From contig CAMJWT010000006.1 in assembly GCA_946409545.1 (NCBI GenBank), positions 19,937-83,936 on the forward strand: 64,000 bases of DNA, written 5' to 3'. A program made the translations under genes and the position numbers. The notes under the pieces were generated by a model. That model had not been told where the DNA came from. It worked only from the letters and a program-made list of their open reading frames with translations, and searched no databases. Positions within the stretch are counted from its first letter, which is position 1. Each line of letters begins with the position of its first letter. Below are positions 53,709 to 63,900 of this stretch, piece after piece. The stretch comes from RUG12783 sp946409545. Its GTDB lineage: Bacteria > Bacillota_I > Bacilli_A > RF39 > UBA660.

Positions 53709-55116
53709 TCAAAAGCTCCATCATAACTTCATTAGCAAGAGCTGGAGATAGACTACCACGAGTTTCCTTCATAATCATACCCATTATTGCTTTAGAAGCT
53801 CTTTCATTACCAGATTTATATTGATTAACTAAATCAGAATATTTATCTAAAATTTCACTTACAGTTTTTTTAATTTCTTCTTTATCACTAACAAGATTTA
53901 ATCCTTTATTAGATAAAATCTCATCAATAGATAAATCATTTTCCATTAAATCAACTAAAATTTCTTTAAAAATCTTATTACTAATTTCATTTTTATCAAG
54001 ACGGTTAACTAAATCACGGAATTTAGAATCAGTAAGATGTGTCTTATCAATAGTTACATCATTTTTATTTAAGTAACTTGCAATGTCACCTAAAAGAAGA
54101 TTAGAAGCAACAACTAAATTAATATCTAAGAATTTTTCTAAATAATCAGAGATATCTTTATTAGCAATAATCTTTTCAATATTAATTGGATTAATACCAG
54201 CTTCTTTATAACTTTCTCTTCTTTCATCAGGCATTCTTACTAAATCATTGGTATTATCATCAATAAACTTATCATCAATATTTAAATAAGGAATATCAGG
54301 TTCAGGGAAGTAACGGTAATCATTACCAACTTCCTTAACACGCATGGAAATTGTACTTAGTGACTTATCATCAAATCTTCTTGTTTCAGGAATAATCTTT
54401 CCGCCAGACTCTAATATTTCTTCTTGACGTTTAGCTTCGTATTCAATCGCAACACCAACATTACTAATAGAACCAATATTTTTCGTTTCTACTTTAGTTC
54501 CCCATTCTTCTGTTTTAGATATTGATACATTAGTATCACATCGCATAGAACCTTCTTCAATCTTACAGTCTGATACACCTGCATAAAGAAGTAATTCACG
54601 AAGTTTAGTTAAATATAGTACAGCTTCTTCACTAGTTTCCATACAAGGTTCTGTAACAATTTCAATTAATGGAACACCTGCACGATTAAAGTCTAATAGA
54701 CTATTTTTTTCGCCATGAACACTTTTACAAGTATCTTCTTCAATATGCATCTCTAAAATATCGATTCGTTTTTTAGTTCCATCTTTTTTGGTAACTTCTA
54801 TATATCCATGTGTTCCAATAGGAGTTAGAGCTTGCGTTATTTGAAATCCTTTTGGAAGATCTGGATAGAAATAATTTTTACGATCAAAATGCATTTTACG
54901 AGATACATTAAGATTTAATACTTTACAAGCTTTAAGAGCTAATTTAACAACATCCATATTAAGTACCGGAAGGGTTCCTGGATAACCTAAGTCAATAACG
55001 TTAACATTAGTATTAGCCATACTACCATAATTAGATAAAGCTGGAGAAAATATTTTATTATTAGTCTTTAGTTCACAGTGAACTTCAATACCAATTGTTT
55101 TTTTATAATTACTCAC
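53701..55116 (-). CDS. gatB: Aspartyl/glutamyl-tRNA amidotransferase subunit B
   Basis: A 471-residue GatB, the tRNA-binding kinase subunit that activates Glu-tRNA(Gln) or Asp-tRNA(Asn). IGIEVHCELKT at the N-terminus, HFDRKNYFYPDLPKGFQ, EDTCKSVH, DFNRAGVPLIEIVTEP and KNIGSISNV are family marks. A helical and YqeY-like tail ends the protein. 8-base overlaps join it to gatA and gpsA. Confidence 0.96.
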   Translation of the reverse strand: MSNYKKTIGIEVHCELKTNNKIFSPALSNYGSMANTNVNVIDLGYPGTLPVLNMDVVKLALKACKVLNLNVSRKMHFDRKNYFYPDLPKGFQITQALTPIGTHGYIEVTKKDGTKKRIDILEMHIEEDTCKSVHGEKNSLLDFNRAGVPLIEIVTEPCMETSEEAVLYLTKLRELLLYAGVSDCKIEEGSMRCDTNVSISKTEEWGTKVETKNIGSISNVGVAIEYEAKRQEEILESGGKIIPETRRFDDKSLSTISMRVKEVGNDYRYFPEPDIPYLNIDDKFIDDNTNDLVRMPDERRESYKEAGINPINIEKIIANKDISDYLEKFLDINLVVASNLLLGDIASYLNKNDVTIDKTHLTDSKFRDLVNRLDKNEISNKIFKEILVDLMENDLSIDEILSNKGLNLVSDKEEIKKTVSEILDKYSDLVNQYKSGNERASKAIMGMIMKETRGSLSPALANEVMMELLNE

Positions 55117-56560
55117 TTACTTTTCCCCCTTCCAAATCTAGATTTAATTCTTTTTCAATGAAACTAGCAAGTTGATAAATTGTAGCTTCATCAAAATTAT
55201 TACCAAGAATTTGAAGTCCAATAGGTAATTTCTCACTATTAAAACCAATTGGAATAGAAATACAAGGGAAGCCTCCCATATTAGCATGCATAACTAAGAT
55301 ATCATCCATAAAACAATGTAATGGATCATCTTTACCACTATTAAGTGGATAAGCACATCTTGCTGCACTTGGACCAATTATTAAATTATATTCGCTAAAT
55401 ATCTTTTTAAAACTTTTTTGTAAATCATCACGAATTTGCATAGCTTTACTATAATAGATTTTAGCATTCTCGCCACTAAGTATATAACTACCTACCATGA
55501 TTCTTCTTTTAACTTCATTACCAAAACCATATTGTCTTGTTTTTAAATATAAGTCTTCAAGATTCTCTGGATCAGGGTAACTATATCCATAACGAATACC
55601 ATCGAATCTTGCAAGATTACTACTAGCTTCACCCATGGCAATAATTTGATAAAGAATTACCGCCATATCAATATGATTAATATCAACCATATCAACTTTA
55701 ACATTATTCTTTTCTAACATTTCTTTTATTTCTAATACTTTATTACGTACTTCAGAATCAACAAAATCAGATAAGAAATAATTAGGGATAGCTACTTTAA
55801 AATCTTTAAGTGGTTTACCAATAAGTCTTGTAAAATCTTCATTAGTTTCAACGCTCGTCATATCACGATCATCTTTACCACAAATAACATTTAGTAAGTT
55901 AGCATTTTCTAATACATTTCTTGTCATTGGGCCAATTTGATCTAAGCTACTTGCAAAAGCAACAAGACCATATCTTGATACTCTACCGTAACTTGGTTTC
56001 ATACCAACAATACCATTAAAACTTGATGGTTGTCTTATTGATCCACCTGTATCACTACCTAAAGCCAATGGTACAAGACGTCCTGCTACAGAAACAGCAG
56101 AGCCACCACTAGATCCACCAGGAACTCTTTCTTTATTCCATGGATTAATAGGTGTTCCATAGTAACTAGTCTCAGAAGTACTTCCCATTGCAAACTCATC
56201 CATATTAGTCTTACCTATAATTAGCATATGATGTTCTTTAACTAAATCAATAACACCTGCATCATAGATAGCTTCAAAATTAGAAAGAATTTTAGAAGCA
56301 CAAGTACATAACATGCCATTAACCATAATATTATCTTTAATAGCAATTGGAATACCAAAGAATAAATCATCTTTAGGTACTTCCATTTTTTCTAGTTCTT
56401 TAGCTTCTTCTATTACTTTATCATTCATTGTAATAAAAGCATTTAAGTTATTTTTATTAATTCTATCTAAACATTCATTAACTAAATCAACAGGTTTAAT
56501 TTCACCTTTTACTAAAGCTTCATGAATTTCATTTAAACTTTTATCTATATATTTACTCAT
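55109..56560 (-). CDS. gatA: Aspartyl/glutamyl-tRNA amidotransferase subunit A
   Basis: A 483-residue amidase-signature protein that supplies ammonia from glutamine to GatB. The Ser-cisSer-Lys site is visible: IAIKDNI (Lys), VPGGSSGGSAVSV and LGSDTGGSIRQPSSF (Ser pair). Its start overlaps the gatC stop by 8 bases. Together the operon makes Gln-tRNA and/or Asn-tRNA, so glutaminyl- or asparaginyl-tRNA synthetase may be missing from this genome. Confidence 0.96.
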   Translation of the reverse strand: MSKYIDKSLNEIHEALVKGEIKPVDLVNECLDRINKNNLNAFITMNDKVIEEAKELEKMEVPKDDLFFGIPIAIKDNIMVNGMLCTCASKILSNFEAIYDAGVIDLVKEHHMLIIGKTNMDEFAMGSTSETSYYGTPINPWNKERVPGGSSGGSAVSVAGRLVPLALGSDTGGSIRQPSSFNGIVGMKPSYGRVSRYGLVAFASSLDQIGPMTRNVLENANLLNVICGKDDRDMTSVETNEDFTRLIGKPLKDFKVAIPNYFLSDFVDSEVRNKVLEIKEMLEKNNVKVDMVDINHIDMAVILYQIIAMGEASSNLARFDGIRYGYSYPDPENLEDLYLKTRQYGFGNEVKRRIMVGSYILSGENAKIYYSKAMQIRDDLQKSFKKIFSEYNLIIGPSAARCAYPLNSGKDDPLHCFMDDILVMHANMGGFPCISIPIGFNSEKLPIGLQILGNNFDEATIYQLASFIEKELNLDLEGGKVSE

Positions 56561-56843
56561 TAACCATCACCGGTACTTCTACGAAGTTTCCTTTCTTCTT
56601 AGGAACATTCTTAAGAATATTATCAGTTTCTATATTATCTACTTTACCATTATCAAGAGGAACTTCATTTTTACATGGTGAAATCATAAATTCTTCATCA
56701 AAATCAGACATTGTTTTGATTTTATCAATTTCATCAATCATTTTCTTTAATTCTACTTGATATCTAGTAATATCATCTTCTGATAATCCTATTCTTGCTA
56801 AATGAGCAACATGTTCTACTTCTTCTCTTGTTAATTTATCCAT
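56553..56843 (-). CDS. gatC: Aspartyl/glutamyl-tRNA amidotransferase subunit C
   Basis: A 96-residue GatC, the small clamp stabilising GatAB. LTREEVEHVAHLARIGLSED at the N-terminus and a C-terminal V-x-x-x-x-E-x-P-V are typical. The ATG at 56843 follows GTGGTGAT; an ATG 18 bases earlier overlaps this site. First gene of the gatC-gatA-gatB-gpsA operon. Confidence 0.95.
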   Translation of the reverse strand: MDKLTREEVEHVAHLARIGLSEDDITRYQVELKKMIDEIDKIKTMSDFDEEFMISPCKNEVPLDNGKVDNIETDNILKNVPKKKGNFVEVPVMVNE

Positions 56844-56909
56844 TTTATCACCACATTTCATTACTTAATTATATACTAAAAGTTATTATTTTTAAACATA
56901 AAGATAATA

Positions 56910-56933
56910 AAAAAGGCATAAAATGCCTTTTTG
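56910..56933 (-). terminator. Rho-independent terminator
   Basis: AAAAAGGCAT (56910-56919) pairs with ATGCCTTTTT (56923-56932) around AAA, just after the stop of the VWA protein read leftward. Confidence 0.85.
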
Positions 56934-56935
56934 TA

Positions 56936-59900
56936 TTAATCATTACTAGAAGTATCAATTATATATGGATTTTCCATACTGCCATCACCACTAGAATATT
57001 CAATTCCTGGAATAAGAGATATTGTTGGTCTAACCCCTAGATATTTATAGACATCAGGATTTCCGTAATCGCTATTTAAACTACCACTAGGTGCAACATA
57101 ATAACCAATTGCATAACCAATACTTCCAAAATAAATTGGTGTTAAATGCCAATAATACTGTCCTGTTTTTCTTAATAAAGCATTACCTATAATTTGTAAT
57201 TCAGGACTTGTTGCTAATCCAACCTTATATGTTAATTTTGCTTTATTGTTCAAAGTACTAAATTTATCAGTTTCATTTGTACAACTTAGGTTTACCAAAG
57301 TTGATAAAGAATAATGTGACTTAAAATCCATATAATCAATTATTCTTCCACCATCAGGATTCCAACCATTTGTTTCACCATTCTTTTGACTTCGATCATT
57401 ACAATAAATTGTATCTTCTATATATTCATCATAATCTAGCATATACCTTTTGTACCATAAATCTATTCCTGTCTTAACAACAGAATCATATGTGTTAACA
57501 TCTTCATTATATAGCATCTTATTCAATGCTGTTTCAACATCTTCTCCATTTTCCAGAACAATATAACTTAGTGATGCACCTCCAAAAAATGAATAGAAAA
57601 CATAAGATATTTTCTCACATTCGCCATTGTTGTTCCAACAAGTGTAATGTGCATTATATAGTAGTTCTTTGTTTGCCATATCTTTAAAGTTCCAAAAACT
57701 TACCTTTGTGTCATCATCAAGTATATATTTACTTCCATCCCAAGTAAAACTTTTAGAATATGTATTCATATCATTTACTTTAATATAGGACATTTCTGAA
57801 TCAGAAATATATGTTGTATACCATAATTCATTACAAATACCATTCACTGCATTTTTGCATATATATTTATTTTCTTTTACATTTGATCTATCTCTATACC
57901 AATCTTTTCTTTCAATTGTTTGATAATCATTTATTGTATATGTTCCATCTCCGTTTTCAATATAACTGTCACCATATATATATATATCATTATAATCCGA
58001 CAAATTATGATTTGGTGAATCTGAAAGCTTAATATAATACATTAATCCGTCGTTCCTAATTCCTGCTATATAATTGACACTCGAACTCGAAATTGTTTCA
58101 GATGAAGTATTAAATGAATATTTTCCAACTAAATTAGGATAATCAGCAGAATTTGGTACTTGATATGGATTATCAAGATTGTATCTATTTTCAACTGGAC
58201 TTCCCCAAGTTACTGAATCTGAATACCACCATCCAGCATAAATCCAAGAGTGCGAAAGCATTGTTTCCTTATATGAGCCAATACTTCCATATGTATATCT
58301 AGTGTTATACATATATCCTACATCTTCTGGCAAATTAAACTTTGTATTAAATTGTAAACTTCCAAATTGTGCATAATTCGAATTAGAACTTATAGATAAA
58401 ACATTATAATTTAAATTGTTATCTAAGGAATTAACATAATATAATGTTGTGCATGTGCTATTCCCTGAGGTTGATCTACAAGTAAATTCTCCTATCTTAA
58501 TTTCACCAGTACTAACAGAACCCGACAAGCCAAATTTTTTTGATACACTATCATAAGTATAATCTGTTCCATAGTAATAATTAGTTGCTAGCGTTTGCGT
58601 TGTATTTGATGCATATCCGATGTGTGTGCCTCTACTAGCTAAACATTTACCATCTTCTACTTCACCATTATAAATTAATTTAACGCCCCCAGTATCAGTT
58701 GTTCTTAACATTTGCCAACAATGATTCGCAAATATAACATTGTTTTTGTCGAGTATTGTTGTTGCAGTTTCATTATTCGATGCATAATAATAATAAATAT
58801 TACTTGTTCCAACATTATTATAAGAATCTTGATGAGGTCCAGTATATTCTTTTGCATATGTTCCTATATTTGCCTCACCTTCTAAAACTCTATATAAAGT
58901 TAATTTTTCATGAATAGTACCATCCATAGATTTAAGAGTATCTTGTTTAGTCCATGTTGCTCTTATATGAACATCATGAGTTGGCATAACAAACATATCA
59001 TCATTAATAAATTTAATATCTATACTATCATTACTATCAATATCCCATCCTTTAAATAAGTATCTAGGACAAGCTAAACTATCACTTCTTTTGGTTACTG
59101 TTTGATAGGACATATATTCTTCATTTTCTATTGATGGTAATGTACAACCATCTGGTGTATTCGTATCATAAATAACTTCATATACATTTTTAAGTACTGG
59201 AGTTAATTCGCTCTCTCTTGTTTTTTCTTGTTCATCAGGTAATTTTGATACAATCGTTTCACTCTTGTTTGTTGGATAAAATCCTCTCGTATTATGAAAA
59301 ACTTCTTTCAATTTTAGATTAATTAGCATTTTAACATTTCGTCCGGTTATATAATTATTACCAAGATTCCATGTTATCTTTTGAACACCATTCTCAGTAT
59401 TTAATGATACTTCCCCAAATGGAACATTAATATCATTTACGGATTCAACATAGAAATAATCATTATTTATATAATCTGTTATTACAAAATTATCATATGT
59501 GAATGGAGTGACTGCTGCATCAAATAAAACATTATTTAAAGTATCTTGATCAGCAATAAATTGATAATCAGATATTCCTACTATTTCTTGAATAATATCT
59601 TTACCCATTTCATATTGAATTCCATTTATAGTCATATATGGGTATTTGCTTTTTAATAATTGATATGTTGCTATTTGGTTTGGGGTATCTACATTTGGAT
59701 AACCATCTGTTAAGAATAACAATACCAAATCTTTATTATCTTCTTTAACATAATTCTCCATTACTATATCTGCATTTAATAAACCAGCATTATAATTTGT
59801 ACAGCCTTTGTCATTTAAATTCGTAATATAATTTACCATTTGATCTTTATCATTGATAAATCCTGATATTACTTCAGATGTTGTATCGAATGTTATTAAA

Positions 59901-60262
59901 GCAATACTATTATGACTATCTGAAAGTAAATAATTCGTTAAATCAATTGCATCTTGCTTTGCTCTATCTAGCTTATCTCCTCTCATTGATCCTGATATAT
60001 CCATGACAAATATTACATCTTTATATCTACCTTCAGCTGTCTTCATTACTGAATTTACATCAAATGTTACTCTTGCTTTTCCAAATTCTACCCATTCGGC
60101 TGATTTATCAATATGCCATGAACCAGGAGCATTATAATCATTACTTTGTATTTCAACACTTTTTATCTCTCCAGTATAAGGAATAGAAAAAGAATTTGAA
60201 ACAAAAATCATTACAATGGGAATTAATAATAATACAAATAATAAATACTTTTTATCTTTCAT
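56936..60262 (-). CDS. Large VWA-domain surface protein with C-terminal lectin-like (DUF6273-type) domain
   Basis: A 1108-residue protein. A signal anchor (about 6-28) precedes a von Willebrand A domain (about 80-230) with a full MIDAS: D88-x-S90-x-S92, a Thr near 155 and D186 (LFLTDGYPN). An Ig-like segment follows, then an InlB-type repeat (FKGWDID). The long Tyr/Asn/Ser-rich body ends in a C-type-lectin/formylglycine-like unit: YWHLTP...LGVRPTISLIPG and a closing SSGDGSMENPY. That unit is the usual ligand domain of DGR target proteins, but here its DNA is AT-rich like the rest. The gene at 60956-64000 is a paralogue. GGAGAT precedes the ATG. Confidence 0.85.
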   Translation of the reverse strand: MKDKKYLLFVLLLIPIVMIFVSNSFSIPYTGEIKSVEIQSNDYNAPGSWHIDKSAEWVEFGKARVTFDVNSVMKTAEGRYKDVIFVMDISGSMRGDKLDRAKQDAIDLTNYLLSDSHNSIALITFDTTSEVISGFINDKDQMVNYITNLNDKGCTNYNAGLLNADIVMENYVKEDNKDLVLLFLTDGYPNVDTPNQIATYQLLKSKYPYMTINGIQYEMGKDIIQEIVGISDYQFIADQDTLNNVLFDAAVTPFTYDNFVITDYINNDYFYVESVNDINVPFGEVSLNTENGVQKITWNLGNNYITGRNVKMLINLKLKEVFHNTRGFYPTNKSETIVSKLPDEQEKTRESELTPVLKNVYEVIYDTNTPDGCTLPSIENEEYMSYQTVTKRSDSLACPRYLFKGWDIDSNDSIDIKFINDDMFVMPTHDVHIRATWTKQDTLKSMDGTIHEKLTLYRVLEGEANIGTYAKEYTGPHQDSYNNVGTSNIYYYYASNNETATTILDKNNVIFANHCWQMLRTTDTGGVKLIYNGEVEDGKCLASRGTHIGYASNTTQTLATNYYYGTDYTYDSVSKKFGLSGSVSTGEIKIGEFTCRSTSGNSTCTTLYYVNSLDNNLNYNVLSISSNSNYAQFGSLQFNTKFNLPEDVGYMYNTRYTYGSIGSYKETMLSHSWIYAGWWYSDSVTWGSPVENRYNLDNPYQVPNSADYPNLVGKYSFNTSSETISSSSVNYIAGIRNDGLMYYIKLSDSPNHNLSDYNDIYIYGDSYIENGDGTYTINDYQTIERKDWYRDRSNVKENKYICKNAVNGICNELWYTTYISDSEMSYIKVNDMNTYSKSFTWDGSKYILDDDTKVSFWNFKDMANKELLYNAHYTCWNNNGECEKISYVFYSFFGGASLSYIVLENGEDVETALNKMLYNEDVNTYDSVVKTGIDLWYKRYMLDYDEYIEDTIYCNDRSQKNGETNGWNPDGGRIIDYMDFKSHYSLSTLVNLSCTNETDKFSTLNNKAKLTYKVGLATSPELQIIGNALLRKTGQYYWHLTPIYFGSIGYAIGYYVAPSGSLNSDYGNPDVYKYLGVRPTISLIPGIEYSSGDGSMENPYIIDTSSND

Positions 60263-60314
60263 ACTATCTCCATATTATCATTTTATAATATTTAAAAATT
60301 TTATTCAACAAAAA

Positions 60315-60333
60315 AAGGACTTATTAAGTCCTT
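60315..60333 (-). terminator. Rho-independent terminator (of tig fragment)
   Basis: AAGGACTT (60315-60322) pairs with AAGTCCTT (60326-60333); leftward it is followed by seven T. It probably was the native tig terminator. Confidence 0.8.
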
Positions 60334-60880
60334 ATTTATTATATTCTTTTAATCTATTAAGTAGTTCACGCATTTCAAGGTCATATCTAACTCCTTCCAT
60401 GCCTCCTACTTCTTTTTCGATATCTTCTTTCTTTGCTTTATATTTCTTTGCTAAGTCATCAATTTCTTTTTCACATGCTTTATCATCAATTTCAATCTTT
60501 TCTTGATTTAATAATTCTTCAAGAATTAAACGATATGTAACATTTTTCTTTGCGTCTCCCTCTAGTTGTTTATGCATATCTTCATGTGTTGTTTTAGTAA
60601 ATTGATAATATAAATCCATTGAGATACCTTGACTTGCTAATTGATGTTCCATTTGATGCATCATATGATGTACTTCTTCATCAATCATTTCTTCAGGAAT
60701 ATCAACTTCAGTATTATCTGCAATCTTAGCCATTACATCATCAACAAACTTATTCTCAGCTTCTCTTTCTACTTCCATTTGTGATTTGTGTTCTACTAAA
60801 ACCATCTTTACAACTTTAACTTTTTTCTTCTCGTGTAAAATTTCTATATTCTCTTGACGTATATCCTCCTTATTTAAATT
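60332..60880 (-). pseudogene. tig: Trigger factor C-terminal fragment
   Basis: The frame reads like the last third of trigger factor (helical chaperone domain): MEVEREAENKFVDDVMAKI, TEVDIPEEMIDEEVHHMM, SQGISMDLYYQFT and a C-terminal L-E-M-R-E-L-L-N-R-L. The ribosome-binding and PPIase domains (about 240 residues) are absent. The frame continues upstream of the first ATG (60805) for 25 codons that still resemble the linker (NLNKEDIRQENIEIL), then meets an in-frame TAA at 60881-60883. The AGGAGG at 60862-60868 is part of that old coding sequence (Lys-Glu-Asp) and no start codon follows it properly. It is therefore a truncated remnant; expression from the internal ATG cannot be excluded. Confidence 0.75.
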
Positions 60881-60890
60881 TTAGCATATA

Positions 60891-60924
60891 AAAAATCTAC
60901 ACTTTTTATTTCGTGTAGATTTTT
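60891..60924. terminator. Hairpin, possible bidirectional terminator
   Basis: AAAAATCTACAC (60891-60902) pairs perfectly with GTGTAGATTTTT (60913-60924), flanked by A/T runs on both sides. Read leftward it ends the second VWA gene. Confidence 0.8.
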
Positions 60925-60955
60925 TTCAAATCACTTCTTTATGCCTTTTTATATT

Positions 60956-63900
60956 TTAATTTCCGCTTGTATCAACAACATATGGATTTTCCATGCTACC
61001 ATCACCACTAGAATATTCAATTCCTGGGATAAGAGAAACTACCGGGCGCACGCCATTCGCGATGTTGACGCCATTGAAGCCAAAGAATCCATTACCGACG
61101 ACGTAAATGGTATTGACGAAACGACCGCGAGCTTGGAAGTAGTTGAAGTCGTTAGGGGACGCAAGCCAATAACTCGTCAAGCGAAGAGAAATAAAATCTA
61201 ATAAGTTCATCTCTTGAATGGTTTCTAATCCTACTTTATAAGTTAGTTGTGCTTTATTATTTAATGTACTAAATTTATCCGTCTCATTTGTACAACTTAA
61301 ATCACTTACATCATGCTCTTTAAAGCTCATTGTATATGATAAGCTTCCACCATTTGGATTCCAACCATCTGTATTACTATTTCTTAGACTTCTATCATTG
61401 CAATAGATTGTATCTTCTATGTACTCATCAAAATCATTTAATATATATTTCTTATACCACGCATCTACACCAGTCTTTATTGTTGAATTTGTCGTATTTA
61501 CATCGTTATTATATAACATTTCGTTTTTAGCATCTTCTATACTCTTTCCACCAGTTATATTTATATAATAAAGTGATGTTGAGGTTAAGGAATAAGCGCT
61601 TAAGTAATAAATGTAAGAAATAGTTGTACATTCTCCTGTTGTATTAAAGCATGTATAATGTGCATTATTTAAACTTGTTTTATTTGTACTATCATTTATA
61701 TTCCAAAAAGATACTGACGTATCATCGTCTAAGAAGTACTTATAAGTGTTATCTTCTGGATCTAATTTATATTCAAAGCCTTTTGCATATTTATAGTTGT
61801 TTGATACTTTTATATAAGTCATACTAGTATTACTCGTTGATATTGTAAACCATAAATCATTACATGTATCATTTGTTGCGTTTTTACATACATATTTATT
61901 TTCTCCTACATTAAAATACACTGTATACCAATCACTTCTATTTATTGTTGATGGTGGATTACCATCTTGATTTGTTATTGTATAAGTTCCATCTCCATTA
62001 TCTGTATAACTATCTCCATATGTATATGTATAATTGAAATCAGATAATGTATGATTTCCAGTATCATTTAATGTAATGTAATACACATTTTTTCTATTTA
62101 CTGCTACTACATAATAGACATATGAACTTGTATATGTTTGTGAACCATTTATAAATGTATATTTACCTACTAAATTATTAAAGAAATTTGTAGCGCTCAT
62201 TTTAGGATTTTTTAAATTATAATTATTTGCTTTTGGACTTCCCCAAGTAACAGAATCAGCATACCAAGTTGATGAATTTAACGATGTACTACCTAGCATT
62301 GTTTCTGTAGAAGTCATTGGCTTTTGATTATAAGTATATCTCGTATTATACATATATCCTACATCTGCAGGTGAATTGTAATTAGCATTAAATTGTAATT
62401 TCCCAAATTGTGAATAATTAGAACTTGAATTTAGTGGTATTACATAAGCGCTAGTTGAACTACTATATCCTTCTATTAGATATAATGTTGCACAAGTAGT
62501 ATCACTCGTTGTTTGCTTACAAGTATATTTACCTGATAACGTTGGAATTGTACTTGATGCATTAGAAGTTGTTACATCTTGTGAACTTATTGTTCCTGAT
62601 AATTTAAAACTACCATTTTCATATGTATAATCATCTCCATAGTAGAATGTTCCAGATAAGCTTTGTTCAGTTCTTGACGAGTATCCTATATGATTACTTC
62701 TTCCCGTTATACTACCAATAGTATTCATACATTTACCATCTTCTGGTTCCCCATTATAAAGAAGTTTTACACCACCAGTATCAGTAGTTCTTATCATTTG
62801 CCAACATTGATTTGCAAAAATAACATTATTCTTTTCTTTCATTACCGTCTCAGCATCAGTACGATTATTTGCATAATAATAGTAAATATCACTTGTTCCA
62901 CTATTATCGATTGAATCTTGATGATTGCCTGTATATTTCTTTGCATATGTTCCCACTTCTGCATCATTTTGCAATACCTTATATAACGTCATTTTTTCTT
63001 TAACTTCTCCATCCATTGATTTAACAATATCTTGTTTTGTCCATGTACCTCTTATATGTACATCATGGGCTGGCATGATAAATTTATCATCATTTATAAA
63101 CTTAATACCAACTAAATCATTACTATCAATACTCCATCCTTTAAAGATATATCCAGGACAAGTTAAACTATCACTTCTCTTCGTTACTGTTTGATAAGGC
63201 CAATAATCTTCATTTTCAATTGATGGTAATGTGCATCCATTTGGTGTATTCGTATCATAAATAACTTCATATACATTTTTAAGTACTGGTGTTAGTTCAC
63301 TATCTTTTGTTTTTGAATCCTCATCAGGTAATTTTGATGCTATTATTTCCCTTTTATTTGTTGGATAAAATCCTTTTGTATTATGAAATGCTTCTTTTAA
63401 TTTTAGATTAACAAACATTTTAACATTACGACCTGTTGCATAATTATTACCAAGATTCCACGTTATCTTTTGAACACCATCAACAGTATCTAGAGATACT
63501 TCTCCAAAAGGAACTTTAATATCATTAACTGATTCAATATAGAAATATTCATCATTTACATAATCTGTTATTACAAAATTCTCATATTTAATTGGAGCAA
63601 GTGTTGCATCAAATAAAACATTGTTTAAAGTATCTTGATTAGCAATAAATTGATTATCTGATATTTCAATAATTTCCTGAATTATATCTTTTCCCATTTC
63701 ATACTGAATACCATCTATAGTCATATATGGATATTTATCTTTTAAAACAGTATATGTTGCAACTTGATTAGGAGTATCTTCGTTTGGATAACCATCTGTT
63801 AAGAATAATACTATTAAATCTTTATTAGCTTCTTTAACATAATTTGACATTACAGTATCAACATTTAATAAACCAGCATTATAATTTGTACAGTCTTTGT

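Noticed and set aside
60862..60868. AGGAGG as ribosome site for a trigger-factor start
   Set aside because: No ATG, GTG or TTG stands at a proper distance in the right frame; the bases are explained as old coding sequence (Lys-Glu-Asp) of the truncated gene.
61041..61190. GC-rich block as a simple horizontally acquired or assembly-chimera segment
   Set aside because: It is in frame, continues the ligand domain exactly, and its excess of C-ending codons fits a DGR variable repeat better than foreign DNA; chimerism still deserves a read-coverage check.
60941..61201. 86-residue rightward frame over the GC-rich block
   Set aside because: Antisense of the variable domain; the leftward frame has clear homology to the paralogue.
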